NCBI GenBank assembly: GCA_025936205.1
Contig: JAICTU010000002.1
Coordinates: 4,297-68,296 of the forward strand
Direction: 5' to 3'
Origin: Polyangiaceae bacterium
GTDB lineage: Bacteria > Myxococcota > Polyangia > Polyangiales > Polyangiaceae
DNA length: 64,000 nucleotides
Made by a program: the position numbers and the translations under genes. Below are positions 26,224 through 34,719 of the stretch, piece after piece. The notes below the pieces were generated by a model. It was not told the origin of the DNA. It did no database searches and worked only from the letters and a program-made list of their open reading frames with translations. Within the stretch, counting starts at the first letter, position 1, and each line of letters opens with the position of its first letter.

Positions 26224-27597
26224 ATGAATTCTGTTCTGCCTTCATCGGACGCGACCGTGACTCGTCGCTTCCTCGCGCCAGCTGTTTCGTGCGGCCTCCT
26301 CGCCGTCGGGCTCGTACTTTTCGGGGGCTGTAGCGCTGGTGAAGGTTCCGACGATTCGGACTCCTCGACGTTCCCCACGTTTGGCAGTCCCGGGTCCGGT
26401 GGCTCGACGTCTTCTGCACCCATGCAGACGGGCTCGGCTGGAGGGGCCGCCACCAGCGTGGCGTCGAATCCCGCGCCGAACGGCGCCGGGGGCAGCGGCG
26501 CTATCGAGGTCCCGGGGGGAAACGCCAACATGCTAGCGCCTCCGCCTGGGAACGCGGGGAACGCGGGCGGCGCCAGCGGTGCCGCACAAAGCCCCGCCCA
26601 AGCGGGCACTTCAGGCGGCAGTGCCGGGATGGGTGGGATGCCCAGCATGCCGCCAGTGACGACCCAGCCGCGCGTCGGACGAGTAGGGGCGGAGCTCTGC
26701 CCGGCCGGGCCGTTCGGCGCTCCGTTGCCCGCGTCACCGACCGTTACGAAACTGTTCTCGGTAGGCGAGAACAACTTTTTCAACTTTGAAGGCGCGGTCT
26801 GGGTGAACGGCGCGCTCTACTTCTCCGAGATCAGCGGCGGAAATAACCCGCCGCCCTCTCGCATCAATCGTTTTGTGCCAGGTGGCATGTTCGAGCGTGG
26901 CGTCATCGAGAACACAGGCAGCAATGGTCTGGCTGTCGATGCCCAGGGTAACCTGATCGCCGCCACGCATGACGTCGGCGCCATCTCGACGTTTGCGTTG
27001 CCCGGCGGCGCGCGCGGGCAGCTGGGCGCGCAGACGTTCAACGGAACGCGGTTCAACTCTCCCAACGATGTCGTTCAGCGGCTCGATGGTAACGTCTACT
27101 TCACGGATCCGTCGTTCCAGGCACCAGGCAATCCGCAAGGGCAAACGCGCGTCTACCGGATTCCCCCGCAAGGAGCCGCGACCGTTGTCGACGATACGCT
27201 CAGCAATCCGAATGGCATTACGCTATCGCCCGACGGCAACACGCTGTACGTCACTTCGGCCAGCGGTTTCCGCCGCTATGCCGTTGCGGCTGATGGATCC
27301 ACCGGTTCCGGGACGACCATCAATCTCTCGGACGCCCTGCAGACGCCGGACGGGATGGCGGTGGATTGTGCCGGCAATGTCTACACGATCGAGCATTCGA
27401 GGCGCTTGATTCGAGCGTTCGATCCCAACGGGGTCGAGCTGGGCCGCTTTGGCGGACCTCAGTCATTCGATCGCGACATCACCAATATGGCCTTCGGCGG
27501 CCCGAATCGGACGACGCTCTTTGTCACGTCACTGACTCAGGGCACGGAAGGCGGGGTGTTCTCCGTCGAGCTGAACATTCCGGGCCTGCCCTACTGA
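26224..27597 (+). CDS. SMP-30/gluconolactonase-like beta-propeller lipoprotein
   Basis: A 457-residue exported lipoprotein. The signal peptide ends in a lipobox at Cys36 (VLFGGCSAG). Residues about 40-150 are a Gly/Ser/Ala/Asn/Pro-rich linker typical of myxobacterial surface lipoproteins. From about 155 on it reads as a six-bladed SMP-30/gluconolactonase-type propeller: NFFNFEGAVWVNGALYFSEI, GSNGLAVDAQGNLIAATHD, FNSPNDVVQRLDGNVYFTDP, LSNPNGITLSPDGNTLYVTS and LQTPDGMAVDCAGNVYTIEH. The metal-coordinating E-x-P/A and N-D residues of the family are present (FEGA, SPND, SNPNG, TPDG). Hydrolysis of a sugar lactone is possible but not proven. It stands alone, 56 bp before msrB. Confidence 0.82.
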   Translation: MNSVLPSSDATVTRRFLAPAVSCGLLAVGLVLFGGCSAGEGSDDSDSSTFPTFGSPGSGGSTSSAPMQTGSAGGAATSVASNPAPNGAGGSGAIEVPGGNANMLAPPPGNAGNAGGASGAAQSPAQAGTSGGSAGMGGMPSMPPVTTQPRVGRVGAELCPAGPFGAPLPASPTVTKLFSVGENNFFNFEGAVWVNGALYFSEISGGNNPPPSRINRFVPGGMFERGVIENTGSNGLAVDAQGNLIAATHDVGAISTFALPGGARGQLGAQTFNGTRFNSPNDVVQRLDGNVYFTDPSFQAPGNPQGQTRVYRIPPQGAATVVDDTLSNPNGITLSPDGNTLYVTSASGFRRYAVAADGSTGSGTTINLSDALQTPDGMAVDCAGNVYTIEHSRRLIRAFDPNGVELGRFGGPQSFDRDITNMAFGGPNRTTLFVTSLTQGTEGGVFSVELNIPGLPY

Positions 27598-27653
27598 GGA
27601 GCCTAGCCGCGCCTCCGCAAAACGCCTTGCGATCCGCGCCAGTTGGCTCAACC

Positions 27654-28076
27654 ATGCCGTGCATGGTGGAGAAACTGGTGCTCAGTGAGGCGGAGTGGCG
27701 GGCGCGGCTCACTCCGGAGGAGTTCGCCGTGCTGCGCGGCCACGGCACCGAGCGTCCTCATACGGGCTGCTTCGTTGGTACGAAGACGCCCGGCGTGTAT
27801 GGCTGCGCGGGCTGCGGGCTGCCGCTGTTCCGCTCGGGCGACAAGTTCGAGTCGGGAACGGGTTGGCCTTCGTTTACGCAGCCGATCACGGAGGATGCCG
27901 TGGTGGAGATCGAGGACCGCTCGTACGGGATGCACCGGGTCGAGGTGCGCTGCGGGCGCTGCGATGGGCATCTGGGCCACGTCTTTCCAGATGGTCCGGC
28001 GCCCACGTATCAGCGTTACTGCATCAATTCGGTGTCCATGCGCCATACGCCGGACGCTGCGGCCAAAGCGCGCTGA
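27654..28076 (+). CDS. msrB: Peptide methionine-R-sulfoxide reductase
   Basis: A 140-residue MsrB, which reduces the R-epimer of oxidised methionine in proteins. The two zinc CxxC pairs are Cys51/Cys54 (YGCAGCGLPLF) and Cys100/Cys103 (VRCGRCDGHLGHVF). The catalytic Cys123 is in RYCINSVSM. GTGWPSF is the substrate pocket. A Cys39 in HTGCFVG could act as resolving residue. Length and motifs are standard, and there is no signal peptide, so it is cytoplasmic. ATG 27654 is used; ATG 27663 is an alternative. Neither has a strong ribosome site. The frame extends upstream into the lipoprotein gene, but that part is a shadow. Convergent with the next gene, 19 bp away. Confidence 0.95.
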   Translation: MPCMVEKLVLSEAEWRARLTPEEFAVLRGHGTERPHTGCFVGTKTPGVYGCAGCGLPLFRSGDKFESGTGWPSFTQPITEDAVVEIEDRSYGMHRVEVRCGRCDGHLGHVFPDGPAPTYQRYCINSVSMRHTPDAAAKAR

Positions 28077-28095
28077 GCAGCATCCCACCGGGCAG

Positions 28096-29868
28096 TCACT
28101 TGCCCTTCGAGCACAGGTCGCGCCGCTGCCAGGCGTTCATGCGGCGACCGTCGGTGGTGCGCACGGCGCCCGTGTCGCAGTAGTGTTCGCGCAAATAGGC
28201 GTTCAAGGGCTCGATGTCGGTCATCGAGACGCCGCGCGCGCGCTGCGGGCTGTCCAGGATCAGCGGGGGGTCAGCCGCTTCCAGCTCGGTGAGCAGCGTG
28301 TCGACGGAGTTGCGTGCCGACCACTCGGGGTGAATCCCCCAATCCGGGGGGACCTGGCCAGCGATCAGCGTGCTGTACACATAGCGGCTGACGGGGTGCC
28401 GCCGGCAGGTGACGTAATACTCGGCGTCGAAACCCCAGATGTAGATGGGCTTGCCTGCCGGCGCGAGCCGGTCGATGTCCGCGCACAGCCGCTCGGGCCG
28501 CGCGTCGATGAACTGACCGTTTTGGCGTGCGTGTACCAGCGTGTACATGCTTTGCTCCAGCATGCACACGGCAAAGCCCGCCAGCCCCAGCGTGGTCACC
28601 AGCAACGGCAGCCAGGACTCGCCGGCAGGGCGCGCCTGATAGGGGCTCTTGCCCAGGCTGTGCTCCAGGCTGAGCCCCACCAGCAAGGCAAACCAGGGCA
28701 CCGGCGGCAGGAAATATTGAGGCCAGAAGCGCAGGGTGCTGAAGCCGATGGCCAGGCTGAGCAGGGCCTGGAGCAGCACGGTGAGCTCGAAGCCGTAGCG
28801 CGCGTACGTCTTTGCCAGGGGGTTCTTGGAGCTCAGTAAGGGGGCTGCGTATTGGCTTGCCATGCCGGTCAGGAGCAGCACCATGCCGAAGCTGAGATAG
28901 CCGTTGTCGCGCGCCCAGTGGTACAGCGTCATACCCACGCGGACGCCCTGGAACGGAGCCATGTAGACGTCGACGTTGTAGCGATAGAACCAGTAGTAAA
29001 ACGTGCTCCAGTGGCCCTTGGCCACGTACAACAGCACAACCAGCAGCGGCGGAACGATCCAGCCGATCGTCAGCGCCGCCACCGGCGCCCAGCGCTGCAT
29101 TCGGGATTCCGCAGGTCGGCCTTCCGCGGGGTCACCTTCCGCAGGTCCACTGAGCGCGACGGACAGCGTCCAGAGCAGCAGCGGCCCGACCACGATCAAG
29201 TACGTCTGCTTGGTGAGGCCGGAGAGGGCGCTCAGCACGCCCGCCGTAGCCAGCAGCGCGCAGCGCACGCGCAGAGCACGCGCCCTCTCCAGCTTGCCCA
29301 GCGCCTTGCCCGAAGGCTCGCCGGAGCGGAGCGCCAGGCTCGTCGCGAGAAACGCCATCATCAGCCAGGGCGTCGCCATCGCCTCGCCCACCAGTCCGAA
29401 GACGGTCTGCAGCTCCAGCAGGGCGATGTTGATGAAGACGAAGCCGAGCGCGCCGAAGGCGGCAACGAAGCGGCGCCCGCGGCAGAATGCGGAGCCCCAT
29501 ACACCGGCCAGGGATGTCAGGAAGGCCAGGCTGCACAGCGCCCGCACTCCGTACCACTCCATGCGCCCGCCGATCGTTTGAGCCAGCGCCGCCAGCCAGT
29601 ACATGACTGGGCCACGATGGCTCGCCGCATCGACGTAGGGCAGCCACTGACCATCGAGCAGGCGCTCGCCGACGCTGGTCACGTAGCCGTCGTCGAAGTG
29701 CAGCGGCGCGTTCATGTGGAAGAAGAACCACGCCGAGCGCAGTCCGTAGAACGCCGCGACGCCGCTCGCGAGAACCCAAAACCAATCTTCGGGAGCGACG
29801 CGCGACAGCAGCTGCTCCAGGCGGAGCTGCAGAGGCGTGCTCGTCGAGTCGTCCTTTACGGTGTCCAT
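28096..29868 (-). CDS. GT39-like (GT-C) membrane glycosyltransferase
   Basis: A 590-residue polytopic protein with about ten membrane segments. The first periplasmic loop carries HFDDGYVTSVGERL and SHRGPVMYWLAAL, matching the acidic D-D/E-G-Y and H-R/K-x-P-x-Y-W elements of GT39/ArnT-type glycosyltransferases, which use polyprenyl-phosphate sugars at the outer face of the inner membrane. The C-terminal 130 residues are soluble (YIWGFDAEYYVTCRRHPVSR) and probably periplasmic. The start MDTVKDDS at 29868 has GGGG 9 nt upstream; the in-frame extension to 29955 is less likely. It is divergent from the next membrane protein and part of the glycan island. Donor and acceptor are unknown. Confidence 0.78.
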   Translation of the reverse strand: MDTVKDDSTSTPLQLRLEQLLSRVAPEDWFWVLASGVAAFYGLRSAWFFFHMNAPLHFDDGYVTSVGERLLDGQWLPYVDAASHRGPVMYWLAALAQTIGGRMEWYGVRALCSLAFLTSLAGVWGSAFCRGRRFVAAFGALGFVFINIALLELQTVFGLVGEAMATPWLMMAFLATSLALRSGEPSGKALGKLERARALRVRCALLATAGVLSALSGLTKQTYLIVVGPLLLWTLSVALSGPAEGDPAEGRPAESRMQRWAPVAALTIGWIVPPLLVVLLYVAKGHWSTFYYWFYRYNVDVYMAPFQGVRVGMTLYHWARDNGYLSFGMVLLLTGMASQYAAPLLSSKNPLAKTYARYGFELTVLLQALLSLAIGFSTLRFWPQYFLPPVPWFALLVGLSLEHSLGKSPYQARPAGESWLPLLVTTLGLAGFAVCMLEQSMYTLVHARQNGQFIDARPERLCADIDRLAPAGKPIYIWGFDAEYYVTCRRHPVSRYVYSTLIAGQVPPDWGIHPEWSARNSVDTLLTELEAADPPLILDSPQRARGVSMTDIEPLNAYLREHYCDTGAVRTTDGRRMNAWQRRDLCSKGK

Positions 29869-30053
29869 TGGCGCCCCAGCATGCGCAGTATGCGCGGGGG
29901 GCTGTAGCATACTATCGAGCCTCGACGGACCGGCCTCGGCGAATTTTCGAGGCAAACGCTTTTCTCATCCGTGTTACAAGGCGCCACCCAAAGCCAGCAA
30001 AATCCCGGCATTGGCGCCGATCCGCCGCACTCGTCCAGGCAGCCCACGAAGAA

Positions 30054-31526
30054 ATGACCCAGCGCTTCGATCTCCGGCTGCTTTCGATCGCCGTCGCCCT
30101 CGCTGCCGTGCTCGCGTGGGTGTTCTTTCACTTCGAGTACCTGCCGATGGTGGACCTGCCTCAGCACGCGGCGGCCCTGTCGGAATGGGTGCACCTGCAC
30201 GATCCGAGCTACGGCTTCGCCGATCAGTTCGAGCTGAACTGGTATACGCCGTACTTGCTTTCGTACCTGCTGGCGCGCCCCTTCGTGGCGTTGCTGGGGG
30301 TGGCGGGCGCCTTGAAACTGGTGGTGCTGCTGTCCGTATTCGGGACCACCGCGGCGTACTGGTGGTTGCTGCGGACCGTTAGGCAAGACGAGTGGCTGTG
30401 CCTGCTCGGGCTGCCATTGAGCTTTGGGTTCAGCTTCTACTTTGGTTTCACCAATTTTCTGATCGGCACGCCCTGCATGCTGGTCTCGATCGTGCTCGCG
30501 CTGAAGTATGCGGAAAATCCCACGGCCAAGCTGGGAGTGCCGTTCGCGCTGGTGCTGGGCACCACGTTTCTGGCGCACGTGATCGCCTTCGCCATCTCGA
30601 GCGCTTGCGCCTTCGCGCTCACCGCGCGCAAGATCCGGGGCTGGCGCGGCCTGCTGCGCGACTATTGGCCTCTGATCGGCGGGGTGTTGTTCGTCGTGCC
30701 CTGGATCCCCGGCTTCGCGAACAGCCCGGATATCTCCGCGCACCCGGAGCAATGGAACCTCGGCATCGCGCGCCTCTATGCGCTGCCCTCGACCCTGTTC
30801 GCGGCGAGCGGCGCAGACCGGGTCGCGCACCGGCTGGGCCTCGTGGTCTTGGGCCTGGTGGTGCTCTCGCTGGGGGTGCCTTCGCGGAGCTGGGGCCGCT
30901 ACGGGCTGCTCGCGCTGGGCCTGGTCGCCTACTTCGTCTTTCCCTTCGAGCTGAGAGGCGTTTCCTTCTTGTTCGAGCGCTTTGCGGCTCTGCTCATCCC
31001 GGGCCTGATGCTCGCGGCGGCTGGCGCACGCGCCCTGCTGCCGACGTGGCTGCGCCGTCCTGCGATCGTGCTGTTCAGCGCGAGCTGGCTCTGGATCTTC
31101 GGGCACCGGATGCAGGAATTCAATCTGGAGGCCGGGAACTTCCCGGCCATCATCCAGCAGCTCCCGCCGCGGCAGCGCATCCGCCCGCTGATCTTCGAAA
31201 ATGGCGGAGCTGCCTTCCCGGGGGCGGCGCTGTTCCTGCACTTTCCGGCCTACTATCAGGCAGCCAAGGGTGGCTACCTCGGGTACTCGTTCGCGCGCTA
31301 TTATACGTGCTTCGTGCGCTATCAACCCGCGGTCGACATCGGCATGGGAGAGGACATGGAGTGGAATCCGAGCCGCTTCGAGGCGGCCGTCGAGGTGCCG
31401 AAGTACGACTACTTCATCGCGCGCGCCAGCTGGGATGCCTACGCGGACCTGTTCCAGTCCAGCCCGCAGCCGGTCCGGCTCGTGCTGCACTCCGGCCCCT
31501 GGTGGATCTATCGTGCCGAGGAGTGA
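30054..31526 (+). CDS. Polytopic GT-C-like membrane protein of glycan island
   Basis: A 490-residue integral membrane protein with about ten hydrophobic segments. The first outer loop holds LPMVDLPQHAAALSEW, an Asp-bearing loop placed as in GT-C glycosyltransferases, but I do not recognise a named family. A C-terminal soluble segment of about 110 residues (YYQAAKGGYLGYSFARYYTC) resembles in layout the tail of the divergent neighbour. ATG 30054 (MTQRFDL) follows a weak GAAG; an upstream extension to 29868 is Arg/Pro-rich and unlikely. Its last 14 nt overlap the GtrA-like gene, suggesting coupled translation and a joint role in moving or transferring a lipid-linked sugar. Confidence 0.7.
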   Translation: MTQRFDLRLLSIAVALAAVLAWVFFHFEYLPMVDLPQHAAALSEWVHLHDPSYGFADQFELNWYTPYLLSYLLARPFVALLGVAGALKLVVLLSVFGTTAAYWWLLRTVRQDEWLCLLGLPLSFGFSFYFGFTNFLIGTPCMLVSIVLALKYAENPTAKLGVPFALVLGTTFLAHVIAFAISSACAFALTARKIRGWRGLLRDYWPLIGGVLFVVPWIPGFANSPDISAHPEQWNLGIARLYALPSTLFAASGADRVAHRLGLVVLGLVVLSLGVPSRSWGRYGLLALGLVAYFVFPFELRGVSFLFERFAALLIPGLMLAAAGARALLPTWLRRPAIVLFSASWLWIFGHRMQEFNLEAGNFPAIIQQLPPRQRIRPLIFENGGAAFPGAALFLHFPAYYQAAKGGYLGYSFARYYTCFVRYQPAVDIGMGEDMEWNPSRFEAAVEVPKYDYFIARASWDAYADLFQSSPQPVRLVLHSGPWWIYRAEE

Positions 31527-31986
31527 AGAGGTCACTGCCACCACCCCCGTCCGGCGTTGGAGCTGGCAGTCGATCCGCGCTGCGCTGCCCGAGGCGCTCC
31601 GCTTCGCCACCGTCGGCACGGCGTCCGCCGGCCTCTACTTTGCGCTGCTCGGGCTCCTCGCGCTGATCACCCGCCTGTCGCTCACGCTGCGCGCCACGCT
31701 GGCGTACGGCATCGGCATCATCTTCAACTATCTCGTGCAGCGTTCCTTCACGTTCCGCAGCGTGCGGCAGCACGCGCACGCGGGGCCGCGCCACGTGGTC
31801 GTTCAGCTCGGCGGGTTGGCCATCAATTCCGCCGTGCTCTGGCTGGGGGTCGAAGTCGAGCACTGGTGGGCCCCCGCAGTTCAGATGGGGGCCATCGCGC
31901 TGAGCACGATCTGGAGCTACCTGGGGCAGAAATTCTGGGCCTTCAGGAGCCCCGGCACTGAGAGCGAAGGGTCAGACCCCGTCTGA
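31513..31986 (+). CDS. GtrA-family membrane protein
   Basis: A 157-residue protein with four membrane helices, the layout of GtrA-like proteins thought to flip polyprenyl-phosphate-linked sugars. The first helix is FATVGTASAGLYFALLGLLA and the second-helix loop has GIGIIFNYLVQRSFTF, matching the conserved N-Y-x-x-x-R-x-F/W-x-F pattern. The last helix has STIWSYLGQKFWAF, the mirrored repeat. GTG 31513 is the best start: it has GGTGGA upstream and overlaps the preceding gene by 14 nt. The 3' end overlaps the convergent phosphatase/isomerase gene by 15 nt. Confidence 0.84.
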   Translation: MPRSEEVTATTPVRRWSWQSIRAALPEALRFATVGTASAGLYFALLGLLALITRLSLTLRATLAYGIGIIFNYLVQRSFTFRSVRQHAHAGPRHVVVQLGGLAINSAVLWLGVEVEHWWAPAVQMGAIALSTIWSYLGQKFWAFRSPGTESEGSDPV

Positions 31987-33207
31987 CCTGGGGATCGATG
32001 CCGGTGCAGCCACCGCTTCCCACTTGGTCGAGACCCGCTGCAGCTGCGGGTGGCTCACGAGCAGGTGCCAGACCACGGCGCACAGCCCCTCCGTGTGAGG
32101 CGTGATGCGATCCGCGAACAGGGGCGGGATCACCACCGCCGCTTCGGCGCAGCGCGCCGTGTAGCCACCGTCTCGGCCCACGATGCCGAAAACCGGGGCG
32201 CCGCGCTCGCGCGCGCGATCGATGGCATGGACCAGGTTCGCGGACACGTTCTTCTCGCGGCTGCCTCCGCCGACCGAAAACACCAGCAGGCCGTCCTTGG
32301 CGCTCAGTCGCGACACGTCGAGCCAGGCCGCAAACACCGTCTCCCAGCCCTCGTCGTTGGTGCGCGCGGTCAGCTCGGACACGTTATCCGTGGGCGCGTA
32401 CGCTTCGATGCCGCACAGCTTGCGGAAGTCGTTGACGGCGTGGCTGGCGTGCCCTGCCGAGCCTCCCACGCCCAGGATGAAGAGGCGACCGCCGCGTTCG
32501 CGCACGGCGGCGAGCCCGCTCGCCACGCGCTCGACGGCCGCCGCATCCAGGGCGTGTACCAGGGTGACCGTTTCTGCGAAGAAGTGCCGCGCGAAGCTGT
32601 CCGCGGGCCCCGGCGCCGTGACTCGTTCCACGAACTCGGAGAGCGAGCCGAGCCACAGGGAAGGGGAGACCCCGCGCTCGGCGAGCAGGTTCGCCACATC
32701 GGGCTTGCGCGCGGCGAGCAGCACCGTCTCCAGGCCCAGGGCAGCGCCTGCCTGGACATCGGTGATGCCGTCGCCCACCATCCAGGTACGGGCGGGCGCG
32801 GAGCCGTGCGCTGCCAGCGCTTGCTCGAGCAGCCCCGTGCGCGGCTTGCGGCAAGAGCACTGGTCCTCTGCGCGGTGCAGGCACAGGTGCGAGCTCGCGA
32901 TCACGGCGCCCTCGATCTGCGCCGCAGCGATCACCTTCTCATGGACGGCTTCGAGGTTGGCGCGCGTGGTCTTGCCCTTGGCGGCCGCCGGCTGGTTGGA
33001 GACGATGCGCAACACGAATCCAGCGCGGGTCAGGTGCGCCAGCGCCGAGGAGACGCCGGGCAAGAGCTGCACCTGGTTCGGGTGGAGCGGGCTGTCCGCC
33101 GTCCCGTGCTCGGCATCCACCACGAGCGCATTCAATACGCCATCCCGGTCCAACAGGATGAGGCCCGCCGTGGGGGCGGGCCCCGCAGAATGGTCGCCGC
33201 CGTTCAT
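31972..33207 (-). CDS. Fused GmhB-like HAD phosphatase and GmhA-like SIS isomerase
   Basis: A 411-residue fusion of two normally separate heptose enzymes. Residues about 15-175 are a histidinol-phosphatase-type HAD domain: LILLDRDGVLN with the paired catalytic Asp (20, 22), SNQPAAAKG, a zinc loop CLHRAEDQCSC, RKP and MVGDGITDVQAG. This is the D-glycero-D-manno-heptose 1,7-bisphosphate phosphatase pattern. Residues about 195-400 are a SIS domain with LFILGVGGSAGHASHAVNDF and LLVFSVGGGSREKNVSANLV, as in sedoheptulose-7-phosphate isomerase GmhA. One polypeptide would cover the first and third steps of GDP-heptose synthesis. Its start overlaps the transaldolase-like gene by 4 nt (ATGA). Confidence 0.88.
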   Translation of the reverse strand: MNGGDHSAGPAPTAGLILLDRDGVLNALVVDAEHGTADSPLHPNQVQLLPGVSSALAHLTRAGFVLRIVSNQPAAAKGKTTRANLEAVHEKVIAAAQIEGAVIASSHLCLHRAEDQCSCRKPRTGLLEQALAAHGSAPARTWMVGDGITDVQAGAALGLETVLLAARKPDVANLLAERGVSPSLWLGSLSEFVERVTAPGPADSFARHFFAETVTLVHALDAAAVERVASGLAAVRERGGRLFILGVGGSAGHASHAVNDFRKLCGIEAYAPTDNVSELTARTNDEGWETVFAAWLDVSRLSAKDGLLVFSVGGGSREKNVSANLVHAIDRARERGAPVFGIVGRDGGYTARCAEAAVVIPPLFADRITPHTEGLCAVVWHLLVSHPQLQRVSTKWEAVAAPASIPRSDGV

Positions 33208-33947
33208 AGCTGGAAGCCCGCTTTCTTTGCGTCGTCGTGGAACATCTTCACCGTGTCCAGAGAGAGCTCGGTCAGATTCTTGGCGCGCAGCCGCTGCAGC
33301 TTTGCCAGTAGATCGTCGGTCACCGTGATGATGTGACAGCCGCAGGCGTCCGCCTGGTAGATGTTCAGTACTTCGCGCGGGCTAGCCCACAGCACGCGAG
33401 CGCCGGGCAGCTCGCTGAAATCCTGCACCGCCTGGGCCATCACCGGAACCGGATCTACGCCGGTATCGGCAATGCGCCCGGCGAACACGGAGATGATCAC
33501 GTCGTCGGCAGGCCGCATGAGCGCCTGGACCGACAGCCACTGCTCTCGCGTCAGGATGGCCGTGACGTTCAGTTTCACCCGTTGCTCGAGCAGCGTCCGG
33601 ATCACGCCTAGCGCGGGCTCACCGCGCGTGTTGGTGATCGGGATCTTGACGTTGACGTTGTGACCCCACGACGCGATGAGCCGCGCCTGCCGATCCATCT
33701 CCGCGAAGTCATCGGAGAAGACCTCGAAGGAGACGGGCAGCTCCCGGATCACCTCCAGCACTTCACGCGCAAAGGCCGCGTAGTCGCGGATGCCGGCCTT
33801 GGCCATCAGCGTGGGGTTGGTGGTGAAACCATGCACGAAGCCTTCGCGATAGCGGCTCAGCATCGCGCCGACGTCCGCGCCGTCCGCGAAGATGGCGATA
33901 CGCAGCTCGGGCGCCTTGGGTTGTATGGCTGCTGCTGCTGAAGTCAT
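33204..33947 (-). CDS. Transaldolase-family protein
   Basis: A 247-residue enzyme of the short transaldolase/fructose-6-phosphate aldolase type, a TIM barrel. Visible signatures are FADGADVGAML at the first strand (the catalytic Asp/Glu region), GFTTNPTLMAKAGI, the Schiff-base Lys in NVNVKIPITN, KLNVTAILTREQ and DVIISVFAGRIADTGVD. In this operon it could make or drain sedoheptulose 7-phosphate, the precursor of ADP- and GDP-heptose. That role is inferred only from neighbours. The 4-nt overlaps on both sides show tight co-translation with the nucleotidyltransferase and the GmhB/GmhA fusion. Confidence 0.87.
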   Translation of the reverse strand: MTSAAAAIQPKAPELRIAIFADGADVGAMLSRYREGFVHGFTTNPTLMAKAGIRDYAAFAREVLEVIRELPVSFEVFSDDFAEMDRQARLIASWGHNVNVKIPITNTRGEPALGVIRTLLEQRVKLNVTAILTREQWLSVQALMRPADDVIISVFAGRIADTGVDPVPVMAQAVQDFSELPGARVLWASPREVLNIYQADACGCHIITVTDDLLAKLQRLRAKNLTELSLDTVKMFHDDAKKAGFQL

Positions 33948-34699
33948 CCGCGTTCCTCCCTCTCGAGCTGCTGTGTCGTCGAGCTGGCCTTCCCGAGGAA
34001 GGCCTCCAGATCCGCCAGGCCTTGCACCGAGCCGATCTCGTAGAAGCGCTCTGCTACCTCGTAGGCGGCGAGAGCGCCTTCGCGGGAGAGCGCGTGTAGC
34101 ACGTCGGCGAGGTCGGCGCGAGCGCCCGCGGGGACGCGCTCCTCGATCACGCGCCGCTCGAAAGCCAGCAAGCCGTAGTCGATGTGCTGCATGCGCGCAG
34201 CGTCGGCCGCGCTCGGCCGCTTGTCGTACAGCTGGATCACCCCGCCATCGACGATGGTGTTACTCTTGTCCCAGCGGCCCTGATTGCGGACCACGCTCAT
34301 CATCGCCGGCGCCCCGGCGTGCTCGAAGGCCCGAGCGAAAGCGCCGAAGTCGATGGGCAGGTAGGAATCGCCGTAGGTGAGCAGAAAACGCTCGCGCAAG
34401 GCGCCGGCATCCAGCGCGAAGCGCAGCGCGCCGCCTGTGCCGCGCAATACCTCGCCCTCATCTACGCAGCGCACCCGCAGCCCATATTGCTCCCCGCTGC
34501 CGACGTGTTCGCGCAGCTGCGAGCCCAGGTAACCGATCGAAAGCACGACTTCCTCGACCCCGTGGGCCCCGAGCCAGCCGAGCTGATGATCGATGAAGGG
34601 CGTGCCGTTCACCGGCAGCAACGCCTTGGGCACACCGGCGTTCAAGTGCCGCACCCGCGTACCGAGGCCGCCCGCGAGGATCAGGCACTGAACCCGCAT
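33944..34699 (-). CDS. hddC: Heptose-1-phosphate guanylyltransferase-like enzyme
   Basis: A 251-residue sugar-nucleotidyltransferase with the Rossmann-like GT-A fold. It has the nucleotide-binding start CLILAGGLGTRVR with PKALLPVNGTPFIDHQL, the activated-sugar region GTGGALRFAL, and FLLTYGDSYLPID with the metal-binding Asp. Among neighbours the fit is D-glycero-alpha-D-manno-heptose 1-phosphate guanylyltransferase (HddC). ATG 34699 has GAGGA 7 nt upstream and is preferred over the in-frame TTG 34723, which would overlap hddA by 4 nt. No C-terminal left-handed beta-helix is present. The nucleotide (GTP rather than ATP or CTP) is inferred from the operon. Confidence 0.85.
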   Translation of the reverse strand: MRVQCLILAGGLGTRVRHLNAGVPKALLPVNGTPFIDHQLGWLGAHGVEEVVLSIGYLGSQLREHVGSGEQYGLRVRCVDEGEVLRGTGGALRFALDAGALRERFLLTYGDSYLPIDFGAFARAFEHAGAPAMMSVVRNQGRWDKSNTIVDGGVIQLYDKRPSAADAARMQHIDYGLLAFERRVIEERVPAGARADLADVLHALSREGALAAYEVAERFYEIGSVQGLADLEAFLGKASSTTQQLEREERG

Positions 34700-34719
34700 G
34701 CTGGAGTCCTCGGCGCCGC

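Noticed and set aside
26051..26227. 58-codon plus-strand frame ending at the SMP-30-like start
   Set aside because: GTG start without ribosome site; no recognisable motif.
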